A stretch of 64,000 bases of DNA from Ascoidea asiatica (Eukaryota > Ascomycota > Saccharomycetes > Ascoideales > Ascoideaceae). Of this stretch, positions 22,396 through 32,284 are shown in pieces. Made by a program: the position numbers and the translations under genes. The stretch spans positions 211,528 to 275,527 of the forward strand of contig BCKQ01000015.1 of the NCBI GenBank assembly GCA_001600695.1, read 5' to 3'. Position 1 is the stretch's first letter, and each line of letters starts with the position of its first letter. The notes under the pieces were generated by a model. The model made no database searches, was not told the DNA's origin, and saw only the letters and a list, made by a program, of their open reading frames with translations.

Positions 22396-24567
22396 TTATT
22401 CAGTTTCTTTATATTTAATAAATCTATTTAAATTATTAACAACTTCATCAGCTCTTTCTTTTAAATCTTTTTGAAGCTTTTTATTAATATATTTCTTACA
22501 AAGTTTTGGTAATTTTATTGAAATTTTTTTAAAATTATTTAAACCAATTTTATTTCTTTGAAAATTTTCAAAATCATAATCAAATTCTTTATCTCCATAA
22601 ATATCAAATAAATTATCAATATTATTTAAAAGTAATTTAATATCAATTTTAATTATATCAATATTATTAAAAGCATAATCATTAATTTCTAAAATTAAAA
22701 AATTTCCAATGATTTTATTAATTTCAATATGATTTTTAATTTTACTTAATTCAGATAATAAATTTAAATAATTATTTATAAAAAAATTAATATCTTCAAT
22801 TAATTCAATTTCAAAATTTTTTAAAATTTTTATTAAAAAGTAATCATTAATAAATTTTCTTAATTTATTTATTAATTCAATTATTAAATCATTTTTCATA
22901 ATAATTTTATTATCTAAAATTAAATCATTTTTAATAATTTGAAAATTTGCAATTAAAATTAATAATAATTTATTAATTAAATTTAAATTTTTTAAATTAA
23001 TTTCAAAATTTATATTAAAAAAAATTGAATTTAAAATTTTATTAATTATTAAATCATTAAATATTATATTTTTCCAATTATTTAAAATTATTTTTAATTC
23101 ATTTTCATTATTAATATTCTTATGTTTATTATTAATTATATTATTAAATAACCAAGATATATTAATTAAAATATTTAAAGATTTAATTTCAAATTCTTCA
23201 TTTGGTAAAAATTTAATTAAAATTAAATTTGATAAATCTTGATTTAAAGAATTTAAGAAATTTAAATTATATATTAAATTATTATTATCATTTATAATAT
23301 CATTTGAATTACCAATTAATTCTAATAAAGCTAATAAAATATCTAAAGATAAATCAATTGATTTATAAAAATTTTTTAAATTTTCTTTTTCATTTAATCT
23401 TTTAATAATTTTTTCTTTTCTAATATTTTCATTTTCACCAGTAATTAATAAAAAATTTTGATCATCTAAAATATTATAATTTTCAGTTTCTTTTAAATTT
23501 AAATTTTTTAAATAATTTACTAATTCATTATATATATTAAAGATTGATTCCATTGATTGTGGATTGTAATTGGAAATGTCATTAAAAATGTCATCATCAT
23601 TATCATTATCATTATCATTATCATTATCATTATCTAATTGAATATCATTATCGAGATTATTATTGAGATCATCTAAATCATCATCTAACTGAAATTGAAT
23701 GAAATTTTGAAATTCAAAAATTTGTAAATTTATACCATGAATTAAAATATTTGTTAATGGATTTAAGTTTTTAAAATTAATGAAATTTTTAAATAATTTT
23801 TTTGAAAATTGAATAAAATTATAATTTTTAATTAAAATTTTTAAAAATTTATTTGATAAAGTTGAAAAATCATAAATTAATTCTAAAATTGAATTATAAA
23901 GATTAATATTTATAAAATTAAAATTTTTTAAAATTAATAAATTTTTAAAAATAAAATTTAAAATTAAATTAATTTTATTTGAATTTAAAATTTCATTAAT
24001 TATTAAATTTGATGAATTTTTAATTATAGAATTTAATAAATTTAATAAAATTTGAATAAATTCAAAAGATTCATCATTTTTTTCATTTAATAAAGATAAT
24101 AAATTAAATTCAATAGTTTTAAAAATATTTTTTCTCCATAAATTTATTATTAAATCATAATTATTATTTAAAATTAAATTATTTAAAAGATTAAAAGATT
24201 GAAATTTAATTTGATTATTTGAATGATTTAATAAATTATTTAAAATTATATTAATTAATTTTTCTTTTAAAAAAATTTTATTAAAATTTTCAGTTTCTAT
24301 TAAAATATTTATAGAATTTATTGATAATAAAATTTGATTAATATTAAAAGAATTTAAATTATTTAATAATAATAATATATTTTTTTTTGAATTTGATTGA
24401 ATTTGAGTTAAATCATTATTACTATTATCATAATTGTTATTATTATTACTATTTTGATTAAGTAAAGTTTGATTTAATTGATTATTTTGTTTAATAATTT
24501 TTTTTTTCAATGAAGATTTTTCATCTCTAAATTGAGCTAATTTTGAAATTTTTTTTGCTTTACCCAT
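22396..24567 (-). CDS. SYO1: Syo1-like symportin for ribosomal proteins uL18/uL5
   Basis: The predicted 723-residue protein is all-helical, with Leu/Ile/Asn-rich repeats as expected for an ARM/HEAT solenoid. It starts MGKAKKISKL, a short basic N terminus of the type seen in Syo1. An acidic loop of Asp/Asn repeats lies at residues 295-330, splitting the solenoid as the Syo1 acidic loop does. The C terminus (IYGDKEFDYDF, then DEVVNNLNRFIKYKE) fits the conserved Syo1 end. Syo1 escorts Rpl5 and Rpl11 together into the nucleus with Kap104 and helps 5S RNP assembly. At 723 residues it is about 100 longer than the S. cerevisiae protein, mostly through Asn-rich inserts. The gene is intact, extremely AT-rich, and has no close neighbour to suggest co-regulation. 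Identification rests on motif reading, not a search. Confidence 0.82.
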   Translation of the reverse strand: MGKAKKISKLAQFRDEKSSLKKKIIKQNNQLNQTLLNQNSNNNNNYDNSNNDLTQIQSNSKKNILLLLNNLNSFNINQILLSINSINILIETENFNKIFLKEKLINIILNNLLNHSNNQIKFQSFNLLNNLILNNNYDLIINLWRKNIFKTIEFNLLSLLNEKNDESFEFIQILLNLLNSIIKNSSNLIINEILNSNKINLILNFIFKNLLILKNFNFININLYNSILELIYDFSTLSNKFLKILIKNYNFIQFSKKLFKNFINFKNLNPLTNILIHGINLQIFEFQNFIQFQLDDDLDDLNNNLDNDIQLDNDNDNDNDNDNDDDIFNDISNYNPQSMESIFNIYNELVNYLKNLNLKETENYNILDDQNFLLITGENENIRKEKIIKRLNEKENLKNFYKSIDLSLDILLALLELIGNSNDIINDNNNLIYNLNFLNSLNQDLSNLILIKFLPNEEFEIKSLNILINISWLFNNIINNKHKNINNENELKIILNNWKNIIFNDLIINKILNSIFFNINFEINLKNLNLINKLLLILIANFQIIKNDLILDNKIIMKNDLIIELINKLRKFINDYFLIKILKNFEIELIEDINFFINNYLNLLSELSKIKNHIEINKIIGNFLILEINDYAFNNIDIIKIDIKLLLNNIDNLFDIYGDKEFDYDFENFQRNKIGLNNFKKISIKLPKLCKKYINKKLQKDLKERADEVVNNLNRFIKYKETE
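23591..23632. repeat. TCATTA hexamer repeat encoding Asn-Asp
   Basis: Tandem TCATTA units within the SYO1-like gene encode the Asn-Asp repeats of its acidic loop; expansion would lengthen the loop in frame. Confidence 0.9.
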
Positions 24568-25020
24568 TGGTTTTCCTTAATTTAAAAATATTTGATGAAG
24601 AAATGATAAGAATAAAGGTTAATTAATATAATTGAAGGTATGATATTGAAGATCAATTGAAAAGAAACTTGATTAATAAATTAATTCTTTAGTTATCATT
24701 CATCGATGTTGATTGATATTTATTTATCATTCAAATTTTCATCTTTAAAATTTTGCTGTTGAAGAACCAAAAAAAAAAAAATTATTTTGGGAATGCACTA
24801 CCACGTGGCGCGCGGCATGTACCAGGAATGTGGTTGGAATAAAACAAAGTTACGTAAGCATAAACACTTTCCTTAACCGGACACGAACTTTCATATCCGG
24901 AATCGATTATCTTTTTGTGGTTACAGGAAGAGAAGCAACACAAGAAGCAGAAACAGACGAAAGAGAATTGAATTGAATTGAATTGAATTGAATTGAAGTG
25001 AAGTGAATTGGATGGTCATG
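24568..25020 (-). promoter_or_regulatory. Upstream region of the SYO1-like gene
   Basis: A small G+C-rich patch contains a CACGTG E-box (24802-24807, in CCACGTGG), about 235 bp upstream of the ATG; in yeasts this is a Cbf1/Tye7/Pho4-type site. Nearer the gene, AAATTTTCATC at about 24734-24744 resembles the RRPE element of ribosome-biogenesis promoters, which would fit a ribosome-assembly role, but the match is short in AT-rich DNA. Confidence 0.35.
24965..25010. repeat. GAATT microsatellite
   Basis: Tandem GAATT pentamers, the last ones varied to GAAGT. It lies upstream of the SYO1-like gene and is a likely length-variable site. Confidence 0.9.
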
Positions 25021-25464
25021 GGCAGGTTCAAACAGATGGAATAATGAAACAATGAAAAATTTGATTGTTTTTATTCAATACGTTAAATTAAATAAATTCA
25101 TATTATTCTTGTAATCTTCAATATTTCAAACTTCTGAAACTTCATTCAAATATTGAATGTACTAAATTACAAATAGAAATAGCAAAATAAAATGTGCAGG
25201 ATCATTTATTTTAAAACTAAAATTATAATCAAAACACCTTCTTGAATAGAAAAGCACTTGAAAAAAAAAATAAAGAAAGAAATTTCATCCATATTAATAT
25301 GTAATTAAGCAAAAAGCAATACTAATTCTGTGGATCGAACACAGGATCTTTTGGTCTTATCTGAGAAAACACCAGCAAAGCATTAGCATTAAGACACATG
25401 ATATGTTGAATAATGTCTCGTGACAACTTATAAATTCAACCTACCCAATTTCTGTGTAAGCTTT
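25020..25464. other. Spacer upstream of tRNA-Glu
   Basis: No gene. A 17-bp inverted repeat at 25328-25344 resembles a tRNA T-arm on the minus strand, but no full cloverleaf forms around it. Confidence 0.4.
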
Positions 25465-25536
25465 TCCGATATAGTGTAACGGTGATCATACCTCGCTTTC
25501 ACCGAGGAGACCCGGGTTCGACTCCCGGTATCGGAA
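25465..25536 (+). tRNA. tRNA-Glu (anticodon TTC)
   Basis: A 72-nt intronless tRNA with a complete cloverleaf. The acceptor stem is TCCGATA paired with TATCGGA plus discriminator A. The A-box region TAGTGTAACGG is the typical eukaryotic tRNA-Glu form. The anticodon loop is CTTTCAC with anticodon TTC, and the T-arm is CCGGGTTCGACTCCCGG. It is nearly identical to S. cerevisiae tE(UUC). It reads GAA and GAG glutamate codons. Confidence 0.97.
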
Positions 25537-25555
25537 CATATAAGTTCCGATGAAC

Positions 25556-25562
25556 TTTTTTT
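25556..25562 (+). terminator. Pol III T-run terminator of tRNA-Glu
   Basis: Seven consecutive T residues begin 20 nt after the tRNA 3' end, as expected for RNA polymerase III termination. Confidence 0.85.
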
Positions 25563-26265
25563 ACTTTACTTCTGTGTGCCCTGAATGTGTTTACTTTTTG
25601 GCCTTACCGCCCTGGATAAAAAATAAAAACATGGCTGGAAACCGAAGATCCACTTTTAACTATGGAGTTGCTGTTAAGTATGGAGTTGCTGTCAAGTATG
25701 GGAGCAACAGCAGTAACAATTTGTTGGTTGCTGGCTTCGCTCTATCAATTTCTTGGGAGATAGAGCAAAGGATCCATGGTGCTGGTTCGATAATTTTAAT
25801 ATATTGTTTATCAATAATATTTATTCAACTGGTTTTATCAAAATAATTGGTCAATAAGTTTCTGAATTTGAAACAAATTTAAATTTGATCAAAGATTCAC
25901 AAGTAATGTCTCAATTAATATTTTCAAAGAATGTATCAAATCATCTAAAAATTTTTTAATTGTATTATTGATTCTATATTATTCAAACATGACTAATATA
26001 GTCCATGAGTTAATGAATAATAACAAAACAAATACTCAAAGATTGAAAGCTTTTCAATTAATAAAAATTAAAAACTAGATATTTAAAAAGATTAATAATA
26101 AAAAAAAACAATAAAATGGATCATCAAAAAGAATTTTGAAAAAGAAAACATTAATCTAGGATTGAAAGAAAAAAGAAAAATGAAGTATTATCTGTAGTTT
26201 ATTATTATCCAAGATTACATTTCATTTAAAAGCTTTAATCAAAAGAAACAAATTACAAAATTAAA
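25563..26265. other. Spacer between tRNA-Glu and mannosyltransferase pseudogene
   Basis: A 98-codon frame at 25550-25846 looks accidental: it starts inside the tRNA terminator region and contains a short tandem duplication (GTTGCTGT[T/C]AAGTATGG, about 25669-25700). A perfect 8-bp inverted repeat GCTCTATC/GATAGAGC (25739-25746 and 25759-25766) can form a hairpin. DNA just downstream of tRNA genes is a favoured insertion zone for yeast retroelements, so this may be a worn repeat. Confidence 0.4.
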
Positions 26266-28089
26266 ATGTTTTGTATAGAAGTTTATCACTCAAGATTTAA
26301 AAGATTTTATAAAAACTTGAAAAATATTCCATTTATACTATTTTTTTTATTCTTTTTATTAATAATTTATAATTATCTGTCTATTTTCTTAAATTCAATT
26401 TAATAAATTAAAATCAAAATGATATAATTAATGAAAAACATAATTATTTCAATAATTATAAACATTTGAAAGATATTCAAAATAATAATTCATCATGATC
26501 GTAACAATAATATCAATAATAATCACAGAAAAAATGATAATAAAATTGATCACATTGATAGTAACACATGATAATGACGAAGCTGATAACAAATCATTAA
26601 ATAACTTAATTCAACAGAACCAATAAAATCAAGAAAATCAAGAAAATCAAGAAAATCAAGTTTAAAATCTTTTTGAAATACAAATACAAAAACTCAAAAA
26701 GAAATAAATTTTGAAAAATATAAACTAACAACATCAATAACTGATTTTGATTTAAGTGGTTCAAGATTAAATAAAGGTAATGAAATTGTTATTGTTGAAG
26801 GTGGAAAATTAAATTGGTTAACTTTATTAAGTATAAAATCTTTAAGATCAATTGGATCAAAATTACCAATTGAAGTTATAATACCAACTTTAGAAGAATA
26901 TGAAATTAATTTATTTGGTTGAATATTTCCTGCATAAAATTCAAGATGTATATTATTACCTCATATTTTAGGTAAAAAAGTTACAGATAAATAATTTTGA
27001 AATTTTTGTATATTAATATAAACTTTTAAAATTATTAGTATCATCATTTGAAAAAGTTTCACTTTTAGATTCAGACCAGAACATTTATTTGAAAATGAAC
27101 CATTTTTATAAACAGCATTAATTTCTTGGCCAAATTTTTGAAAAAGAGCAACATCACCATATTATTATAAAATTGAAGATATTGAATTAAGTAATAAAAA
27201 AGTTAGATATGGATATAATAATTATGGAATTTATGGAAGTGGGATTTTAATTGAAGAAAATAATATTAATGATATACCTTTACATGATATATTACGTACA
27301 ATTCCAGATCCAACAACTGAATCAAGTCAATTAATGATTAGTAGAAAATATCTAATAAAAACATTATTTTTATCATTATATTTTAATTTTTATGCAGCAG
27401 ATTTTTATTTCCTTCTCCATTATTTTCTGAAGGATCAGATGGAAAAGGAAATAAAGAAACACTTTTAGCAGTAGCAGTTGTTTTAATGAAACCATATTAT
27501 AAAGTTAATAAATTTTTAAATGCATTTGGACATTTTGATATCAATAGAAAATTTGTTGGAACTGGAATGGGACAATATGATCCAGTTGAAGAATATAAGA
27601 TTTTGAACAAGTAATTCAAATATTTTAAAAAATTATAAGAACTTATTTATATCATTTGATTAAGCTAATGAAGATTTAAAAACAAACAAAGAAATAAATG
27701 AAAATAAATTACCAATAAAAAAAACTTTAAAAGCCAATATAAATTCATTTGAATTAACTACAAAATCACCAAGAATTTTATTTGTTCAAGCAAAATTTCT
27801 TAAATAAAATCCAACTAAATTAAAAACAAGTGGTAAAATAATTGATGAAAATGGAAATAGAATTCGACTTTATGGACCTGGAATCGGGCCCGCTATATAC
27901 TGCCAGATTCGTTCTCTAAAAAAAATGAATGGAACAAATATATATCTTAAGTCACCTGATAAAAAAACGGAAAATATTGAAATCCCAATTATTATCAACA
28001 TCCAAAGACCATTAAAAACTCCGAATTTAAGGGTTGCCAAATGGGTCGGAACAAAATTTTGTACCATAAACATCGGGTCACCAAAATAA
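26266..28089 (+). pseudogene. MNN2/MNN5-family alpha-1,2-mannosyltransferase pseudogene
   Basis: All parts of a Golgi type II mannosyltransferase of the MNN2 family are present but broken. The ATG at 26266 opens a short basic cytosolic tail and one membrane anchor (IPFILFFLFFLLIIYNYL). An Asn-rich stem follows. The catalytic part reads GNEIVIVEGGKLNWLTLLSI and LPIEVIIPTLEEYEINL, then TGA at 26920 and TAA at 26935. Further on are SPYYYKIEDIELSNKKVR, FPSPLFSEGSDGKGNKETLL, NAFGHFDINRKFVG and MGQYDP, and finally SGKIIDENGNRIRLYGP. Such enzymes add alpha-1,2-mannose branches to N-glycan outer chains. There are at least four stops and several frameshifts. From about 27884 the frame continues to TAA at 28087 but the sequence becomes richer in G+C and no longer resembles the family, so the true C terminus was probably replaced by other DNA. 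Confidence 0.85.
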
Positions 28090-30600
28090 ACGGTTTCCCA
28101 ACATCAAATTTTCAATAATGTATACTTCTTCTGCTTATCCTCCTTCTATACCCTCAAATTCTTTACCTCCTTCTCATTTTCCTTCTCCAACTCCTTTAAC
28201 TTTTGCAAGTGAAAATTGTTTATATATAGATTTTCATTATGATAATAATAGTAATAACAAATATATAATAAAACATTATTACAAAATGAATGATATAACG
28301 ATACAAATAATAATAATAATATAAATTCAACTATAAATATAAATATAACTAACAATAATGTTCTTCTACCTCTTTTTAAAAAAGGCTTTAGATGACTTAG
28401 CTCAAAGAGATTGAGAGTTTTTAGAAACAAAATAATCAAACTGTTGAATTAAAAAATGTTGGTTAAGGTGTTGGCGGTAATGTGTAAATATGTAAATTGA
28501 ATAATAATATTTTTCATTCTTCATATGCGTTAAAACCAATTGCGTCCAATAAATAAAAAGAGGGGCGAGCTCAACTATTAAGATAATTCCAATTTGGAAG
28601 GTCTTCTAGTGTTTCAAGTATGAAAAACTGTGACTGTACTTTTAAGAATAAATATCAATATGCGATTTACATTACCATCAAATAAACGGTTGGCAAAGTT
28701 TTGGAAACAATTTTTAAAAGGTAAAAATCAGTCATGGTCAAATTGGTGAAAACAAGTTTAGGCAACGTTGTTCAAAGTGGTTTCAAAGGTTAAAATTCCT
28801 TGACAGAACAATATAGTTCTTCATAGTGCGATTAATCCTCAGAAATTGTTTTTGAACAAATTTGGTTAAATAACATTATGTGGTTTTAGTGGTTTTGCTG
28901 TCGTGGTAAATTCATTGAGCTTCACCATTTACTGAAACTTCTAGGGAATTGCCCCATAAGGAATTCAGCGTCAATTGAATACTGGTAGAAGTAATTTTTG
29001 TTTTCAATGTTTAACTTTTTTAGAAGCTTCAAGGCTTAGCCTTCTTTGATTGGATAAATCAGCAAACAATAAAATGAATGATGTTATTAACAAACATAAT
29101 TACGACCAACATCCTGCTGCAGGGATTTCAAAAAACATCATTGGTTAAAATTGAATTATTATGTTCAAATTTAAAATGTTCAACAGCACATCAAGAGAAA
29201 CTTGAAAAAGGAATCTTTCGGATAAAAGTTTTTGGCTGATCCATTGAATGATGCTTAGAACAAAATCAAAAAAAACAGAGCACAAATTAGCCAAATGACT
29301 AAACATTTTTGGATGATTGGCCAAATGAAAATTAAAGCAAATATGAACCAGCTTGTGTTCCAGTGTCGGAAATGAATAATGGTTTTTTAAACTTCAATTA
29401 TATTTATTATACTTAAGATACAACCTGTAAAAGATTAAATTGAATATAAAAATATATGATCAATAAAACAGAATTTGAACTAAAAAGCATACTTGCTACA
29501 ACCGCTAGGAGTTGATGATTCGAAAACCTTAGGGTGTAGCAATCAATTCACTGGGTACGCAATTTGCGCTGGTGTAAGACTTGATTTCAATTGCTTCTTT
29601 TTTGCATACGTCTGTTATGGCTCCGGCGCTAACCGCTGCATTGTATTACCGCGATCGTGACCGTTCATACCAGGTCAATGCCATACTAAGTAAAGAATTC
29701 AATATACAGGTGGAAAAAGGGTACCAACAAAACCACCAAAATATAAGTTTTTGCAACTCCTGATCCGGCGCTTCAAAGGGTCGACCTAAAGGTTGTATTA
29801 GTAAGGGTTCCAGATACTAACATATTTAATTATTATTGTGTGATCAGCCTTCATCTAATTACTTTCAAAAGATTTTAAAGGTGGTTATATTTATTAGAAC
29901 TATAAAACCATCATCGCCACTAAAATGCTTTGATTAAATTATGAATACTTGGTTTTAACTGTTAACATTGAGCATAGTTCAAATCCTTGCGCAAACTGTA
30001 AATTAATTGAGGGCAGTTTTCAAGCGTTTCGTTGAACTAAATATGATCTCGATTAAATACAGTTTGTTTATTATCTTCAGAAAAACTTGCAATCTTCGGC
30101 TCAAAAAGCTGATAGGCGGCCATAACCAAATCTCTGAAAATATTTTGAAATTCAGAGAAATTCAAGAAAACTTAGCCGCTCAGCATATCTGAAAAAAACA
30201 TATATCTGCATGCTAGATCATAAGCCTCAAAAGAAGCGCAGTTACATTAGACAATGTGGCAGGAGTAATCCAATCTGCCACCCCCGCTGCATGTTGGCCT
30301 CAGCATGCATAATCTCCAGCCCCATTTTGGTTTGAAGAACAAACGAGAACCCTTAAATATTTGACCATTTTTATGTTCCATAATTTACTTCCTAACTTTG
30401 ATCATGTGCATCCTTCTTTTTGTGTCATCAAATGTCATGTGAATTTTTTTTAATTTTTTCTTCAATTGTTCAATCGATTCCGTTCTGACAATACCTGGAA
30501 AAAAAACACTTTTGAGCTGTGAGTGCATATTTTCTGTAGCTTCAGTGGATAATGTTTGAAGAAGGTATTTACTGTATCTTCAATACGCCACTGACCAAAA
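28090..30600. other. Gene-free stretch
   Basis: No supported gene. Overlapping short frames at 28118-28324 (plus) and 28146-28439 (minus) are low in complexity. A 60-codon frame at 29581-29763 lies in a small G+C-rich patch (29.5-29.8 kb) without a recognisable domain. The composition suggests worn mobile DNA. Confidence 0.4.
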
Positions 30601-30780
30601 CAGAAGAGATGTTATCTGAGTCCTGTTGACAGAAATTGTTCTTCGATCATTTCTGACCTCAGTAACTACAATAGTCAATTAGTGTAATCTTCAAAAAAAT
30701 TTCATTTTAATTTTACTACAAAGTTACCTTCTTTTTTATTTTTTTATTTAATTATTTTTTATTTTCTTTTTAATTTTTGT

Positions 30781-31067
30781 GATACATCTTTGTATCAGTT
30801 TTACATCGGATAACGCTTCCGCGTTTTTTTTGTTTTTTTTGATACAAGTTTGTATCAGTTTTATTATTGGATACATTTTTCTATCACTTTTATTTTTTTG
30901 ACACACTTTTGTATCAATTTTATATCGGATGTTAGTTCGGTGTTTTATTTATTATTTCTTGATACATATTGTTATCCATATCCTATCGGTTTACATATCC
31001 GGTCATTTATTTTACACTTTCCATACACTTTTGTATCATTTTTATTTTTTTGATTCACTTTTGTAGC
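30781..31067 (+). repeat. Array of 16-bp palindromes on a 30-bp period
   Basis: Seven copies of a 16-bp inverted repeat, consensus GATACAnnTTTGTATC, start at 30781, 30841, 30870, 30900, 30961, 31022 and 31052. The steps (60, 29, 30, 61, 61, 30) put all of them on a lattice of about 30 bp. At least one empty lattice position carries another palindrome (AACGCTTCCGCGTT near 30812). Between sites lies T-rich DNA, often beginning AGTTTTA. The array ends about 100 bp before the ATG of the epsilon ORF, so a promoter or protein-binding role is plausible. It is not a CRISPR: repeats are short, the spacers are T-rich and the host is eukaryotic. Confidence 0.8.
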
Positions 31068-31169
31068 TTTTTCAACTTTTATGCTACCTATTAAAGGGAA
31101 ATTTACTCTGTGTTGTTTTTTTATTTTTCTTCTTTTCAATTTTATTATTATTATCAACTCAATTTGAAA

Positions 31170-32049
31170 ATGTCAATGAATGGAACTATTACATCATCAA
31201 CTTCAAGCTTTGATATTCAAGTATGGAAAGAAATTCCTAAAATAGTCAAATATTATTCCGAAAACTGAAATTTACATTTTTATCTTGATAAGACTTCATT
31301 TAATAGCTTATCTCCTTCAATTCAAACTTTATTTCTTAATCTAGTCAAAGCAAGCGGCAATCATTTCCCTATCACTTTTTATTTTGTCAAAGCGGAATTA
31401 TTAATTTCATATAAAAATAATACCCTTTCATATATGGGAGAAAATCTCATTTTTTTAAATTATTTAAACTATATTTATAGACTAAATCATTTTCATCTCT
31501 CTGAAATTGAAATTATTAAACCTAACAATTACAATTCAATTATTAATCTACCGTTCGATAGTCATATTCAATCAACAAAGTTTATTTTTATTTTACATTC
31601 AATTTTATTTGCAACCAATCAAAATCAATTAAATTATCAAAAAGAGATTTCCGGAATTATTTGTGAAATCATCCTAGAACCACATAAATATAACTTACGT
31701 AATCAAACATTAATTCAACTTATCATTGCTCATCATCAAAATCTCAATAATCTTGAAACCAGAACAATGGAACTAGAAATTATTAGTCAGAAGGTATTAC
31801 GTCATCAATTAATAAGATTGTCAAAAATCAACTTCAGGAAGAAATCCGATCCCTTAACCGTCTAACCCGCTATAGATTATACAAAAATTCAAAAAATAGA
31901 ATTTATTATAGGAATGGAAAATCCGAAATTGAAATATTGTAATTGATCCAACAAATCACACTAATAATGTCTTACACTTTTCCGTGTTGAATCCAATAGG
32001 CAGGTTTTATGGAAAACGGAATTATAGAAAAAAAATTAAAAGTAAGTAG
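31170..32049 (+). pseudogene. Epsilon ORF, copy B: unrecognised protein of roughly 300 residues
   Basis: The ATG at 31170 opens MSMNGTITSSTSSFD. The frame is interrupted by one TGA at 31266-31268 (codon 33) and then stays open to 31865. Around 31795 a frameshift is needed to follow the homologous reading (GITSSINKIVKNQLQEE and RLTRYRLYKNSKNR) that in copy A leads to the conserved C terminus; here that end is at a TAG at 32047-32049. The protein is rich in Leu, Ile and Asn, has no obvious membrane segment, and ends with a basic tail. No zinc knuckle, protease, polymerase or nuclease motif is visible. The shared reading of both copies, with conserved protein pieces despite DNA divergence, argues that it was once a real protein. 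It might be a Gag-like or other mobile-element protein. Confidence 0.6.
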
Positions 32050-32284
32050 CCCAATATTCCGAAAAAGATGTTTGAAATAATAATTCTCTAATTTCATTTA
32101 GTAATTGTAGTCCCGTTAGGATCAGATTCTTATGATCTTGTTATTCCAAATCAATAAATTTTTTTCCTTTTATTACTACTTATTTTTTTTTTATTACTAT
32201 TTATTACTATATACTGCATTGTCTTTTATATAAGTATGCCCCAAATATCTTCTTTTTTTTATTACAACTGCAGTTTTATTTTTT

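Larger units (their letters stand above)
30600..32284 (+). repeat. Repeat family epsilon, copy B (better preserved)
   Basis: Homologous to about 1060-2760. In order it contains a leader, a palindrome array (30781-31067), one ORF (31170-32049) and a T-rich tail. It ends where the alpha repeat begins with TGTCGAATATT at 32285. In copy A the DNA at the corresponding point resembles alpha only weakly, so epsilon and alpha may belong to one element (internal region followed by its LTR), or alpha may have inserted next to epsilon. Confidence 0.8.

Noticed and set aside
25328-25344. T-arm-like inverted repeat (CTGTG...CACAG around TTCGATC) suggesting a minus-strand tRNA beside tRNA-Glu
   Set aside because: No matching acceptor stem, D-arm and 7-nt anticodon loop could be folded at the right distances. 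At most it is a tRNA relic.
25550-25846. 98-codon plus-strand ORF after the tRNA
   Set aside because: It starts within the Pol III terminator region, includes a small tandem duplication and a hairpin, and has no domain; treated as chance.
30781-31067. CRISPR-like array
   Set aside because: Short repeats lie at regular spacing, but they are palindromic and vary in sequence, the intervals are T-rich and partly repeated, and the DNA is clearly eukaryotic.
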